Positions 1 to 6,963 of a stretch of DNA of 13,991 nt are shown piece by piece. Source of the stretch: Candidatus Izemoplasmatales bacterium (lineage in GTDB: Bacteria > Bacillota_I > Bacilli_A > Izemoplasmatales > Hujiaoplasmataceae); assembly GCA_028694875.1 (NCBI GenBank), contig JAQVKB010000007.1, positions 1 through 13,991 on the forward strand, written 5' to 3'. Made by a program: the position numbers and the translations under genes. Every line of letters begins with the position of its first letter. The first letter of the stretch is position 1. The notes under the pieces were generated by a model. It was not told the DNA's origin and made no database searches. It worked only from the letters and a program-made list of their open reading frames with translations.

Positions 1-176
1 GTCTCTGATGAAAGGGGTTGAGTAGTAGTGGTTGTTGTTGATGTCGTATCGGTTTGAAGTGTGGACGTCGAAGTGGTTGAACTTTGCGTTGTCGTTGTTT
101 CCGATGTCGACGTAAAAGTACAGCCAATGACAGTGACAGAGAGTAGTACGAATAGAAATGCCATCAATTTCTTCAT
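1..176 (-). CDS. Lipoprotein with Thr-rich linker, N-terminal part (runs off left edge)
   Basis: Only the first 58 codons are inside the window, read leftward from an ATG at 176. The product starts with a Lys-Lys n-region, a hydrophobic stretch (residues 5-17) and a lipobox ending V-I-G-Cys19, so it should be exported and lipid-anchored on the outer face of the membrane. Residues 20-58 are almost only Thr and Ser with a few Gln, Glu and Asp, which is a flexible, extended linker between anchor and functional domain. That domain lies outside the window, so the function is unknown. The start is firm: AAGGGGG (184-190) sits 7 bases upstream. The amylase-family lipoprotein at 10848 has the same layout, so this could be another surface hydrolase or a binding protein, but that is only an analogy. 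Confidence 0.85.
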   Translation of the reverse strand, partial: MKKLMAFLFVLLSVTVIGCTFTSTSETTTTQSSTTSTSTLQTDTTSTTTTTTQPLSSE

Positions 177-244
177 GTTTTTTCCCCCTTGAAAATCAAG
201 CATGTATTGAGTATTTTAACACGGGTATATATTCTATTTGGTTC

Positions 245-273
245 ATTATACTAAATAGCATTGATTTCTTCAA
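245..273 (-). promoter_or_regulatory. Promoter for the left-edge lipoprotein gene
   Basis: Read on the minus strand this is TTGAAG (268-273), a 17-base spacer and a perfect TATAAT (245-250). Transcription would start near 238 and give a leader of about 60 bases before the ATG at 176. The surrounding 177-453 gap between the two divergent genes is AT-rich and holds no gene that I can support. Confidence 0.6.
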
Positions 274-359
274 TATAACTATATATAATTTAAACAACGA
301 TTTACTATTATTTTTTCATTTTATCATGTGGTTACTCCAGAAAATGGATGCCTATATGA

Positions 360-368
360 TGGTACAAT
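360..368 (+). promoter_or_regulatory. Possible extended -10 promoter for the serine hydrolase gene
   Basis: TGGTACAAT fits an extended -10 element (TGn then TACAAT). No acceptable -35 hexamer lies 16-18 bases upstream. It is the best candidate I can find in front of the gene at 454 and would leave a leader of roughly 80 bases. It also overlaps a run of three GTAC tetramers. Confidence 0.3.
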
Positions 369-453
369 GTACATGGTACGGACACACAATTTATCACTTT
401 GAAACACTTCAAATTGATGCGAAAACATCGTTCGATTCATGGAGGTCAAGTTA

Positions 454-1455
454 ATGCAAGATCACATTCATGCGTTCAGAGAGTTTCTTCAAAAGGCTGG
501 ATTCTCTGGTTCCATCCTCATTTCGAAGAATTGGAAGATCGAGTTTGTGGAGTCTTTCGGACTTGCTAGTATCGAACTTCATGTCGCCAACAACAATAAT
601 ACGATATATCGTATTGCTTCGATCACGAAGCAATTTACTGCGGCGGCAATTCTAAAACTTGTCGAAGAGGGAAGAATTTCCGTTGAGGATCCATTGGATC
701 TTTTTCTTCCTGATTTTCCGAATGGGAATATTATCCGTATTCATCACCTTTTGTCGAACACTTCAGGCGTTGCAGGCTTTCATCTTGAAGATGATTTTTA
801 TGAGGCACTTCACCAAGAAGACGTGACATTAGGGCTGATTCAAATGTTCAAAGATCAACCTCTTGCATTTGAACCTGGAACTTCTTATGACTATTCGAAT
901 TCCGGGTATCTCCTTTTAGGAAAAATCATTGAAATTGTATCAGGAATGGATTACAATCATTATCTCAAAAAAACCATCTTTGATCCTCTTGGCATGCATC
1001 ATACGATGTGTGAAAGCCATGAAATGATTATCCCAGGAAGAGCCAGTTTATACGACTTCCAAAACGGTCAAACCATCAACGCAAGGCCCATTGATATGAG
1101 AATTGCCGGAGCCGGCGGAAACCTTTTATCTTGTGTTCGCGATCTCCATGTTTGGAATCAAGCCTTGTATTCATACAAAGTGCTTACTCAGTCGGGATTT
1201 GATGCGATGATCCACTCGCATTTCGAAATTGTGAAAAGCACCGATTACGGGTATGGTTTGTTTCTAGAGAAGATGACGGAGGAAGGATTTCCAAGAAGGA
1301 GAAACTATCATACCGGAGGTGGACCTGGGGTTCGTTCCATCAATGCAATCTATCCTGATGATGGACTTGAGGTCATTATTTTATCCAATCTCAACCATCG
1401 TGATATCTTCCACAAGGTGTTGAAAGAAACGGAACGTTTCGCATTTTTCCTCTAG
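454..1455 (+). CDS. Serine hydrolase, beta-lactamase family (class C / penicillin-binding-protein fold)
   Basis: The 333-residue protein carries the three active-site motifs of the beta-lactamase-related serine hydrolases (Pfam Beta-lactamase, PF00144). They are S-I-T-K at residues 56-59 (nucleophile Ser56, base Lys59), Y-S-N at 147-149, and H-T-G-G at 286-289 in place of the K-T-G box. Such proteins hydrolyse esters, D-amino-acid peptides or beta-lactams; the substrate cannot be read from sequence, and this branch is usually not a true antibiotic resistance enzyme. There is no signal peptide or membrane segment, so it should be cytoplasmic, which is less usual than the exported members. An in-frame ATG at 439 would add five residues, but GGAGG (441-445) lies inside that extension, 8 bases before the ATG at 454, so 454 is chosen. 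It appears to stand alone, divergent from the lipoprotein gene. Confidence 0.88.
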   Translation: MQDHIHAFREFLQKAGFSGSILISKNWKIEFVESFGLASIELHVANNNNTIYRIASITKQFTAAAILKLVEEGRISVEDPLDLFLPDFPNGNIIRIHHLLSNTSGVAGFHLEDDFYEALHQEDVTLGLIQMFKDQPLAFEPGTSYDYSNSGYLLLGKIIEIVSGMDYNHYLKKTIFDPLGMHHTMCESHEMIIPGRASLYDFQNGQTINARPIDMRIAGAGGNLLSCVRDLHVWNQALYSYKVLTQSGFDAMIHSHFEIVKSTDYGYGLFLEKMTEEGFPRRRNYHTGGGPGVRSINAIYPDDGLEVIILSNLNHRDIFHKVLKETERFAFFL

Positions 1456-1498
1456 TTTTCATCCAGCGTCATCAAAATCGATGAATCTGACAGAGTAT

Positions 1499-1519
1499 GA
1501 TGAATAAAGTCTTATCATC
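1499..1519 (+). other. Small hairpin downstream of the serine hydrolase gene
   Basis: GATGAATAA and TTATCATC pair over 8 bases with one bulged A and a four-base loop. It could be a weak 3' end structure for the upstream gene, but no T-run follows, so I do not call it an intrinsic terminator. The rest of the gap (1456-1726) holds the TGCACA elements and promoter listed separately. Confidence 0.25.
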
Positions 1520-1621
1520 AATCACAAGTTGATTTCGACCATGGTCCTATCGGCATTGACACAATGTCCATATTCAAATTGTGAGATTTGTTATTTTTAT
1601 GCAGTGATTGAGAAGTCATTC

Positions 1622-1687
1622 TGCACAACATTAAATGTCCAAAATGCACAATGAAAATAAGCCGAAATGCACATTTGATATTGTGCA
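1622..1687 (+). repeat. TGCACA elements at 23-base phase plus an inverted copy (probable operator)
   Basis: TGCACA occurs at 1622-1627, 1645-1650 and 1668-1673, exactly 23 bases apart each time. A reversed copy, TGTGCA, lies at 1682-1687. The last two face each other across 8 bases, and the reversed copy overlaps the -35 of the next promoter. The first, second and reversed copies extend to TGCACAA. A degenerate fourth copy, TGCAGT, is at 1600. This looks like an array of protein binding half-sites that controls the ATPase gene. The binding protein is not evident in the window. Confidence 0.6.
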
Positions 1688-1709
1688 AGATACACTGAGA
1701 TGATATAAT
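1681..1709 (+). promoter_or_regulatory. Promoter of the DUF4143-type ATPase gene
   Basis: TTGTGC (1681-1686), a 17-base spacer and a perfect TATAAT (1704-1709). Transcription would start near 1716, only about 10 bases before the start codon, so the mRNA would be nearly leaderless. The -35 overlaps the reversed TGCACA element, which is the layout expected for repression. Confidence 0.6.
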
Positions 1710-1726
1710 GTCAATGGGTGATAATG

Positions 1727-2989
1727 ATGAAAACGTACTTTCCTAGGCTCATAGATAAGGTTTTAAAAGAAGAACTAGAAGCCTTTGGTGCCGTATTGAT
1801 CAATGGTCCAAAGTGGTGCGGAAAAACGACTTCCGCAAAACAACTAGCCAAAAGTTTCATCAATATGCAAGATCCAAAAAATAAAAGGAATTACATCAAA
1901 GCGGCACAACTTGAGCCTCAGATCTTACTAGAGGGAGAGAGTCCCAGACTGATTGATGAGTGGCAGGTCGCTCCAGAATTATGGGATGCCATTCGCAATG
2001 ATATTGATGAGAAACAAACCCAAGGTTTGTACATTTTGACAGGATCTTCAAGGGTGGACGAAACCAAGATTAGTCATTCTGGAGTTGGAAGAATCTCAAG
2101 AATATTGATGAGAACATTATCCTTGTATGAATCCCAAGAATCGAATGGTTCCATCTCGCTTGCGGAGATTTTTGATGGCAAATCATTCACGATGATAAAA
2201 TCTGATTTATCCGTCAAAGAAATGGCTCAGTTGATTGTAAGAGGTGGTTGGCCGGGAAGCATTGAAAACGAACTTGGCGTTGCCTCGCGTCAAGTAGCAG
2301 GTTATATTCGCAATATCATCAAAACAGAAATCAAGACGATCGATGGAGTGGAGCGTGATGAAGCAAAGACTTTGGCCGTACTGAAGTCTCTGGCTAGACA
2401 CACATCTACCCAAGCCACGGATAAGAACATTGTCGATGACGTTGAGGCAAATCACTATTCGATTCATCGAAATACGTTAAGCGACTACACCAAGGTTCTC
2501 CATGAATTATACATCATTGAGGACCTACCTGCCTGGAGTCCGAAATTGAGAAGCAAAACTGCGATTCGGACATCCAATACGAGGCATTTTATGGATCCCG
2601 CTTTTGCGGCATCATTGCTGAATGCTTCACCAGAGGATCTCCTGCATGACATGGAGACTTTTGGGTTTCTGTTTGAGTCCTTAGTAGTAAGAGATCTGCG
2701 AATTTACATGGACTATCTTGGGGGGAATGTCGCGCATTATCGTGACAAAACGGGATTGGAAGCAGACGCCATTCTTCATTTGAATGATGGAAGATGGGGT
2801 GCGGTTGAAGTGAAGTTAGGCTCAAACGAAATAGAAAAGGCCGCAAAGAACCTACTCAAACTTGCAGATCGTATCGATTCAAGCAATGCAAAAGGTCCTT
2901 CATTCTTAATGATTGTCACAGCGACTGAATTTGGCTATGTAAGAGATGATGGTGTATATGTCGTTCCTCTTGGCTGTTTGAAACCATAA
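1727..2989 (+). CDS. AAA ATPase with C-terminal DUF4143-type (nuclease-like) domain
   Basis: This 420-residue protein matches the AAA_14/DUF4143 family layout. The N-terminal ATPase has Walker A GPKWCGKT (27-34), a Walker B-like L-I-D-E-W-Q (75-80) and a sensor-like L-T-G-S-S (104-108). A winged-helix-like middle part follows, then a C-terminal domain with E345, D347 and E361-V-K363 on successive predicted strands. That is the spacing of a PD-(D/E)xK nuclease-like fold. The family is widespread, often in many copies per genome, and has no agreed cellular role; DNA binding or cleavage is inferred from the fold only. GTG 1718 and ATG 1724 are alternative in-frame starts. I choose ATG 1727 because GGGTG/GGTGAT just upstream can serve as ribosome binding site and the predicted transcript begins near 1716. 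The next gene follows after 12 bases and is probably co-transcribed. Confidence 0.88.
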   Translation: MKTYFPRLIDKVLKEELEAFGAVLINGPKWCGKTTSAKQLAKSFINMQDPKNKRNYIKAAQLEPQILLEGESPRLIDEWQVAPELWDAIRNDIDEKQTQGLYILTGSSRVDETKISHSGVGRISRILMRTLSLYESQESNGSISLAEIFDGKSFTMIKSDLSVKEMAQLIVRGGWPGSIENELGVASRQVAGYIRNIIKTEIKTIDGVERDEAKTLAVLKSLARHTSTQATDKNIVDDVEANHYSIHRNTLSDYTKVLHELYIIEDLPAWSPKLRSKTAIRTSNTRHFMDPAFAASLLNASPEDLLHDMETFGFLFESLVVRDLRIYMDYLGGNVAHYRDKTGLEADAILHLNDGRWGAVEVKLGSNEIEKAAKNLLKLADRIDSSNAKGPSFLMIVTATEFGYVRDDGVYVVPLGCLKP

Positions 2990-3001
2990 AGGTGGTAGAT
3001 T

Positions 3002-3559
3002 ATGCATATTCAAGCGACAAAGCAAGTTTTGGATTTTTGGAACATGACTCCAATAGAAAAGAACACCAATGGTGATATCTTTGCTTGGCATGCCAATTTT
3101 GAAACGGTCAACCGAAAGAAACTTCTCATTTTGATGCATGATATGACTCGTTTTTGTGTGTTGGTTTTCGGAGTCAAAAAAAGTGACCGGAAGAACCTTA
3201 CAAAAATCATCAAAGATGCCATGTATGTCACGATGAAATCAGAAGCGATAAGCGGCTTCACCATCAAAGCCTATTTGGACCATTTTGATGAGGTTTCATT
3301 CGGAAGAACCAAAAACCGTAAATACATCTCTCGAATTGTATGGCTGAGGGACTATGTCTTGTCCTACATGGAAGATCACGGTGTGTATATGGATACTCAT
3401 GAGCAACCTCAAATCACAACAATGGTGAATGACCAATATGTGACTGATGATAACTACAAGACTTGGTACCAGCCGAATGCTGCAATGATTGGGATTCTTG
3501 AGGATTATGAGAATACAATGGCAGGATACGACATGGAAAAGGATCGATTTTTTAGTTGA
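3002..3559 (+). CDS. Hypothetical protein, possibly DUF6933 family
   Basis: This is a 185-residue soluble protein with no signal peptide or membrane segment. Residues 27-60 read F-A-W-H-A-N, then N-R-K-K-L-L-I-L-M-H-D and a hydrophobic strand ending V-K-K. I recall this pattern (W-H-A-x-x-x-x-x-x-R-K, L-x-x-x-x-D, V/L-P/F-G-x-K-K) from DUF6933 proteins, whose function is unknown; the match is by memory and needs a profile search. The start is set by AAAGGTGG (2988-2995), 6 bases upstream, which overlaps the ATPase stop codon. The tight spacing suggests an operon with the ATPase, although the two need not work together. It ends in TGA. No U-rich hairpin follows in the 97-base gap to the next gene. 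Confidence 0.7.
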   Translation: MHIQATKQVLDFWNMTPIEKNTNGDIFAWHANFETVNRKKLLILMHDMTRFCVLVFGVKKSDRKNLTKIIKDAMYVTMKSEAISGFTIKAYLDHFDEVSFGRTKNRKYISRIVWLRDYVLSYMEDHGVYMDTHEQPQITTMVNDQYVTDDNYKTWYQPNAAMIGILEDYENTMAGYDMEKDRFFS

Positions 3560-3656
3560 CACGTCAAAGAAAAAAGTCGGTGCAACAAAATTGATACAAA
3601 AAAACTTGTCATATCTAGATAAGGGATTATTTGAAATGTAGGAAGGAAGTTTGCAT

Positions 3657-4286
3657 ATGTTATTCTATTATGTTTTGTTTTCCATTGTCCTCGTCGCATG
3701 CTCTTTGTATATGGTTTTTTACCGAAAGCGATACATGAAAGTGATGGAACAACCCGAACTTCCCACTTGGAGGATGACACCCCATCATTTTTCGTTGTAT
3801 GCGATTATTTTTTCTCTATTAGTCGCTTTCTCTTTTTCCTTATTCCAAACATATACTGTTGAGAGAGATGTATTATTAGCGGAAGAATATACCATTGAAA
3901 ACCCGTATCTGAAGGAAGACAATTTGAATTTGGATGTCGCTTATGTGTTTACCGAATACAACATGTATTTTGGGGGTTCCTATGTCGAAGATGGGGTGAT
4001 TGTCATCAGTATTACGAACGATGCGCCCAACGAATTGGTATCCTACCTCGAATCTCGGAATCGTCCGTATCAGTTTGTGCAGTTCAGCTACTCCGAACTT
4101 CTCATGATGTCTCAGCTTGCCGTCAATCACATGAAAGATGTGGAAGGATTTGTTGGAATCTCGATTAACGAGAAAACGAATACCATTATCATTTCCACCA
4201 TGAACACGTCAGATCCATTAGTGTACTTCCAAAACTATATCGAGGATGGCGTCATGGAAGTTGTCGAGTCTGCTGTACTCGAGTAA
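3657..4286 (+). CDS. Two-pass membrane protein with C-terminal extracytoplasmic domain, function unknown
   Basis: The 209-residue protein has two hydrophobic segments, about residues 1-22 and 45-65, joined by a short basic loop (Y-R-K-R-Y around 22-26). A soluble domain of roughly 140 residues follows. By the positive-inside rule the loop is cytoplasmic and both ends face outward. The soluble domain has an alternating pattern: two strand-like stretches (V-I-V-I-S-I-T and V-G-I-S-I-N) flank a Y-S-E-L-containing helix. This recalls protease pro-domain-like alpha/beta folds, but the likeness is weak and I assign no function. A TTG at 3651 is in frame, but AGGAAGGAAG (3640-3649) is better placed for the ATG at 3657. 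No convincing promoter was found just upstream. Confidence 0.72.
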   Translation: MLFYYVLFSIVLVACSLYMVFYRKRYMKVMEQPELPTWRMTPHHFSLYAIIFSLLVAFSFSLFQTYTVERDVLLAEEYTIENPYLKEDNLNLDVAYVFTEYNMYFGGSYVEDGVIVISITNDAPNELVSYLESRNRPYQFVQFSYSELLMMSQLAVNHMKDVEGFVGISINEKTNTIIISTMNTSDPLVYFQNYIEDGVMEVVESAVLE

Positions 4287-4395
4287 CGATACGTTCGACG
4301 ATGATTCGCGGGATGGATCACAATTGATCAACGTATGTTAATGAGTGGTACCGAAAGCAATAAATTCATTTCATTCATACAAACGAGGTTTACCC

Positions 4396-4761
4396 ATGAA
4401 ACTAAAGCGAATCCCAGACTCTTTTTCGATATGCAAGCTTGAAGATTTGTCAAACATCTCGTTGGAGGGCAAGTTTTCTTTTTTGGCAACAACGGACGAA
4501 GAAATCTCTTTGGTTTGCTTGTCCAAGGATGTTCCTAATAGAACATTAAAACGAGAAGATGGATGGATTGCATTCCGCATACAGGGAGAACTTGATTTTT
4601 CACTAGTAGGGATATTAGCTAAGATTGCGACGCTTCTCGCCAATCAACAAATAAGCGTCTTTGCCATCTCGACATTCAATACCGATTATGTCTTGGTGAG
4701 AGAAGAGCAATGGCCACAGGCGATTGAATGCTTACACTCAGCCGGATACATCATGGAATAA
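4396..4761 (+). CDS. ACT domain-containing protein
   Basis: This 121-residue cytoplasmic protein has the layout of small two-ACT-unit proteins (ACT_7 type). The first unit covers about residues 1-45, including E-I-S-L-V-C (36-41). The second unit (about 57-118) begins W-I-A-F-R-I-Q-G, followed by L-D-F-S-L-V-G-I-L (67-74), I-S-V-F-A-I-S-T-F-N-T-D-Y (86-98) and a closing helix. The F-x-x-x-G-I-L and A-I-S-T-x-x-T-D-Y segments line the ligand pocket in this family, which usually binds an amino acid and acts as a sensor. The ligand cannot be told from sequence. A GTG at 4345 would extend the protein, but the ATG at 4396 has GAGG (4385-4388) 7 bases upstream and matches the family N-terminus. The gene lies 27 bases before the TIM-barrel gene and is probably co-transcribed with it. 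Confidence 0.85.
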   Translation: MKLKRIPDSFSICKLEDLSNISLEGKFSFLATTDEEISLVCLSKDVPNRTLKREDGWIAFRIQGELDFSLVGILAKIATLLANQQISVFAISTFNTDYVLVREEQWPQAIECLHSAGYIME

Positions 4762-4788
4762 TTCTCAATTATGGATGGGAGGTTTCTG

Positions 4789-5553
4789 ATGAAACTAGGT
4801 ATGCCAACATTACTGGAACTGGATACTTTGGATCGAAACATCGAGATGTGTGAATCACTGGGTAACGATTTCCTTGAAATCAATATGAACCTACCCATGT
4901 ACCAAACATTATCCAGGGAAAACTTTCCCAAAGACTCCCTCATTTTTTATACCTTCCATTTACCGGAAGACCTCGACATTGCGCACTTTCATGACCAAAT
5001 ACGAAAGACCTATTGGGGAATCATTGATGATACATTAGCCCTCATGTCCAAGATTGGAAGTACCAAACTGAACATGCATCTTAGTCGCGGTATTTTCTTT
5101 ACATTGCCGCATGAAAAAGTGTTTTTGTATGAAAAATACCACGATCAATATTGCGCTAATATCCAAGCATTTGCGGACGAATTTGAAGCGAAGTTGTCTG
5201 AGAGAAATATTATTCTTTGTGTGGAAAATACAGGGAATTTCTATATTCCATTCATTCAGGATGCCCTTCGCATCCTTCTTAAAAAAGATCACATTCGTTT
5301 AACTTGGGACATCGGACACGACTTCAAAAACGGGCAAACCGACGGCATGTTCTTGAAGAACCATCTCGAAAAACTGTCGCATATGCATGTTCATGATGCG
5401 ACATCGAAAGAAGATCATATGGAATTGTCGAAAGGAAATATCGATATTCCCTCTTTTAAAGACCTTTCCAAACGACTTGACCTGGACATGGTGATTGAAA
5501 CCAAAACAGTAGACGCTCTCGTCGCATCCGCAAGAACATTTCGTGATATATAA
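4789..5553 (+). CDS. Sugar phosphate isomerase/epimerase-like TIM barrel (AP endonuclease family 2 fold)
   Basis: The 254-residue protein follows the xylose isomerase-like TIM barrel (PF01261). It has F-L-E-I-N (28-32), F-H-L-P (56-59), L-N-M-H-L-S-R-G (94-101), L-C-V-E-N-T-G (143-149), L-T-W-D-I-G-H-D (171-178), H-M-H-V-H-D (198-203) and a final M-V-I-E-T-K (234-239). Candidate metal ligands are E146, D174, H177, H202 and E237, so a divalent-metal-dependent isomerase, epimerase or endonuclease-type reaction is likely. No long AP-endonuclease IV signature is visible, so a small-molecule sugar substrate is preferred. An ATG at 4771 would add six residues. GGGAGG (4777-4782) lies within that extension, 6 bases before ATG 4789, so 4789 is chosen. 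It follows the ACT gene closely and precedes the unknown gene at 5579 by 25 bases. Confidence 0.82.
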   Translation: MKLGMPTLLELDTLDRNIEMCESLGNDFLEINMNLPMYQTLSRENFPKDSLIFYTFHLPEDLDIAHFHDQIRKTYWGIIDDTLALMSKIGSTKLNMHLSRGIFFTLPHEKVFLYEKYHDQYCANIQAFADEFEAKLSERNIILCVENTGNFYIPFIQDALRILLKKDHIRLTWDIGHDFKNGQTDGMFLKNHLEKLSHMHVHDATSKEDHMELSKGNIDIPSFKDLSKRLDLDMVIETKTVDALVASARTFRDI

Positions 5554-5578
5554 GATAATAGAGGCATTTTAGCCATCC

Positions 5579-5968
5579 ATGATAAATGAATACTACCCAC
5601 AAAACTCCTTCGAAAAACTGATCAAAGTACTGCCTCATGAATATCAGTCCATCACATGGGATATCGACAAGTCCAAATTGTTTGATACTCTCATTTTTTC
5701 TACGAATAAAATCATGATTTCGTCCAAGGTCATCATGGCCATCGAGGAACTTACGAAACGCGTAGAGAACAACTTGGTTGTGTTCGGGCACTGCTTTACC
5801 GAAGAAGGACGAGCGTATAGGAAAGAGAATAGAATTGTATTTTTGAATCGGATTTCTTTCATTGGACCGATGAAAGATATTTTGAAATCCATAATCATCA
5901 CAGATAGATCGATTGAAACACTCATTCTAGACTTGGAGGAACTCAATGACTTCTCAAGAAAATTGTAA
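5579..5968 (+). CDS. Hypothetical protein, 129 residues
   Basis: I do not recognise this protein. It is mixed hydrophobic and charged, with no signal peptide and no clear membrane span. Strand-like stretches (L-I-F-S-T, I-V-F-L) and helices predominate, and it ends in an acidic E-E-L-N region. The start is uncertain: an in-frame TAG at 5570-5572 limits extension upstream. The nearest Shine-Dalgarno-like GAGG (5561-5564) is 14 bases before the ATG, too far to be good. Support for a real gene comes from the uninterrupted frame, the short 25-base gap after the TIM-barrel gene, and the way its last 23 bases overlap the next gene, whose ribosome binding site lies inside it. Translation of the two is therefore probably coupled. 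Confidence 0.6.
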   Translation: MINEYYPQNSFEKLIKVLPHEYQSITWDIDKSKLFDTLIFSTNKIMISSKVIMAIEELTKRVENNLVVFGHCFTEEGRAYRKENRIVFLNRISFIGPMKDILKSIIITDRSIETLILDLEELNDFSRKL

Positions 5969-6713
5969 TTTACCTTTTAACAATCGCGTTCAAAGTTGGT
6001 CCAAGGTCCTATTTTTTGTGATAATTGGATATTACATTGTACTCTTGATTGGACAACGAATTTATCTCGATTCTCTAGGACCCGAAATTAACATTTTACA
6101 TAAGATCGACTATCGATTGGTCTTTTCATTTCTTCTTTTTCCTTTGGCAACGACATTGATTGGAGTTTGGCTCAGAGTGAAACTTCATGAATGGAAAAAC
6201 CTGATCCTCGGCGCCCTTGGTAGTGTCACTATTTTGATGTTCGGACTCTTGGTTGTCATGGATCAAGCTTTTGTTTCGTACGATTATCAATATCTCCACA
6301 ATGTGGAGTCGGTCATCACTTTTGACTTTCCAGACCAAGGCGAAATCACGTGCATGGTCTTTCCCGAGGATTATGGGGCCAATGAGAAAGGCTTTACAGA
6401 CATGAGGGGATGTTTTGTCTATTTTTCGGACGAAGCAGAGATTGCACAATTCGTTGACGAGGTTCATTCCAGTAATCTATGGACGGATTCGATTGGCGAA
6501 GAGAATCAAAGGATCATCCAAATTTCGGAATCGAATTTGGAAGCGATGTACGACAATTTTCTAATCTACAATGTGGATCTTCAGACTTACAATCAGTTGC
6601 CTACAACGTCGGGAACCTATCATATCATGTTTTTCGCTTATCGTGAAGAAACGAGTTTTTTGAGTATCAGCGAGTACACCATCGAACTGGTGTTGGACGA
6701 ATCCCAAGGATGA
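5946..6713 (+). CDS. Three-pass membrane protein with C-terminal extracytoplasmic domain, function unknown
   Basis: The 255-residue protein has three hydrophobic spans, about residues 19-36, 57-76 and 85-105. A soluble part of about 150 residues rich in Asp, Glu, Tyr and Phe follows, including a C-F-V-Y-F pattern in its first half. I know no family for it. The start at 5946 is well supported by GGAGG (5935-5939), 6 bases upstream and inside the end of the preceding gene, which it overlaps by 23 bases. Like the protein at 3657, it is an N-terminal membrane anchor plus an exported domain, but I see no clear sequence match between the two. Its TGA stop (6711-6713) overlaps an ATG at 6710, the start of a broken histidine phosphatase-like frame, which suggests a once longer operon. 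Confidence 0.7.
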   Translation: MTSQENCNLPFNNRVQSWSKVLFFVIIGYYIVLLIGQRIYLDSLGPEINILHKIDYRLVFSFLLFPLATTLIGVWLRVKLHEWKNLILGALGSVTILMFGLLVVMDQAFVSYDYQYLHNVESVITFDFPDQGEITCMVFPEDYGANEKGFTDMRGCFVYFSDEAEIAQFVDEVHSSNLWTDSIGEENQRIIQISESNLEAMYDNFLIYNVDLQTYNQLPTTSGTYHIMFFAYREETSFLSISEYTIELVLDESQG

Positions 6714-6868
6714 TGGTTTGGATTCGACATGGAGATGTACAAAGGGATATATTGAAGGGCGCGACCGATCGGGAACTTCATTCGATTGGCAGATGAAAAG
6801 AGATGTTGGAGTTGGGCGATGGATTCAGCGTGTTACCCTCCAATGACGCTATCCGATCCTCATCGTAG
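6710..6868 (+). pseudogene. Remnant of a histidine phosphatase (phosphoglycerate mutase-like) gene
   Basis: An ATG at 6710 overlaps the stop of the membrane protein gene as ATGA. It opens a frame whose 28 residues read M-V-W-I-R-H-G-D, then G-A-T-D-R-E-L-H-S-I-G-R. That is the N-terminal signature of the histidine phosphatase superfamily: the R-H-G catalytic motif, then G-x-(T)D-x-x-L-x-x-x-G-R. The frame hits TGA at 6794-6796, just where the family continues with a Q-A/Q-M helix. Downstream, the same frame offers S-N-D-A-I-R-S, resembling the S-x-L-x-R-A motif, before TAG at 6866-6868. Another frame carries W-Q-M-K and W-I-Q-R. This fits a gene broken by a stop or frameshift and internally deleted. 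A chance match is possible because the stretch is short. No Shine-Dalgarno site stands out, though coupling to the upstream gene could have served. Confidence 0.42.
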
Positions 6869-6918
6869 ATGGGAATCATACCGCAAAAAAATAGTACAAT
6901 GGTTTTTTGAACGTGAAA

Positions 6919-6959
6919 AAAAGAACTTCGATACAGAGAGAATCTGTCGAAGTTCTTTT
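6919..6959. terminator. Bidirectional intrinsic terminator between convergent genes
   Basis: AAAAGAACTTCGA (6919-6931) pairs with TCGAAGTTCTTTT (6947-6959). The stem continues past a two-base bulge as CAG/CTG and closes on a 7-base loop (6937-6943). A-rich sequence on the left and T-rich sequence on the right give a U-tract in both directions. It lies 4 bases beyond the stop of the leftward transporter gene and also ends the rightward block. Confidence 0.85.
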
Positions 6960-6963
6960 CTTT

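Noticed and set aside
158..454. Open frame of 98 codons in the divergent intergenic region
   Set aside because: It overlaps the lipoprotein start on the other strand, has no ribosome binding site, and its translation is Phe/Ile/Asn-rich as expected from AT-rich non-coding DNA.
1537..1546. Perfect 10-base palindrome GACCATGGTC
   Set aside because: It is a single short palindrome with no repeat elsewhere in the gap and no fixed relation to a promoter, so chance is a fair explanation.
3657..3720. Lipobox-like L-V-A-C near the start of the two-pass membrane protein
   Set aside because: There is no positive n-region before it and a second membrane span follows, so a membrane anchor fits better than a lipoprotein signal.
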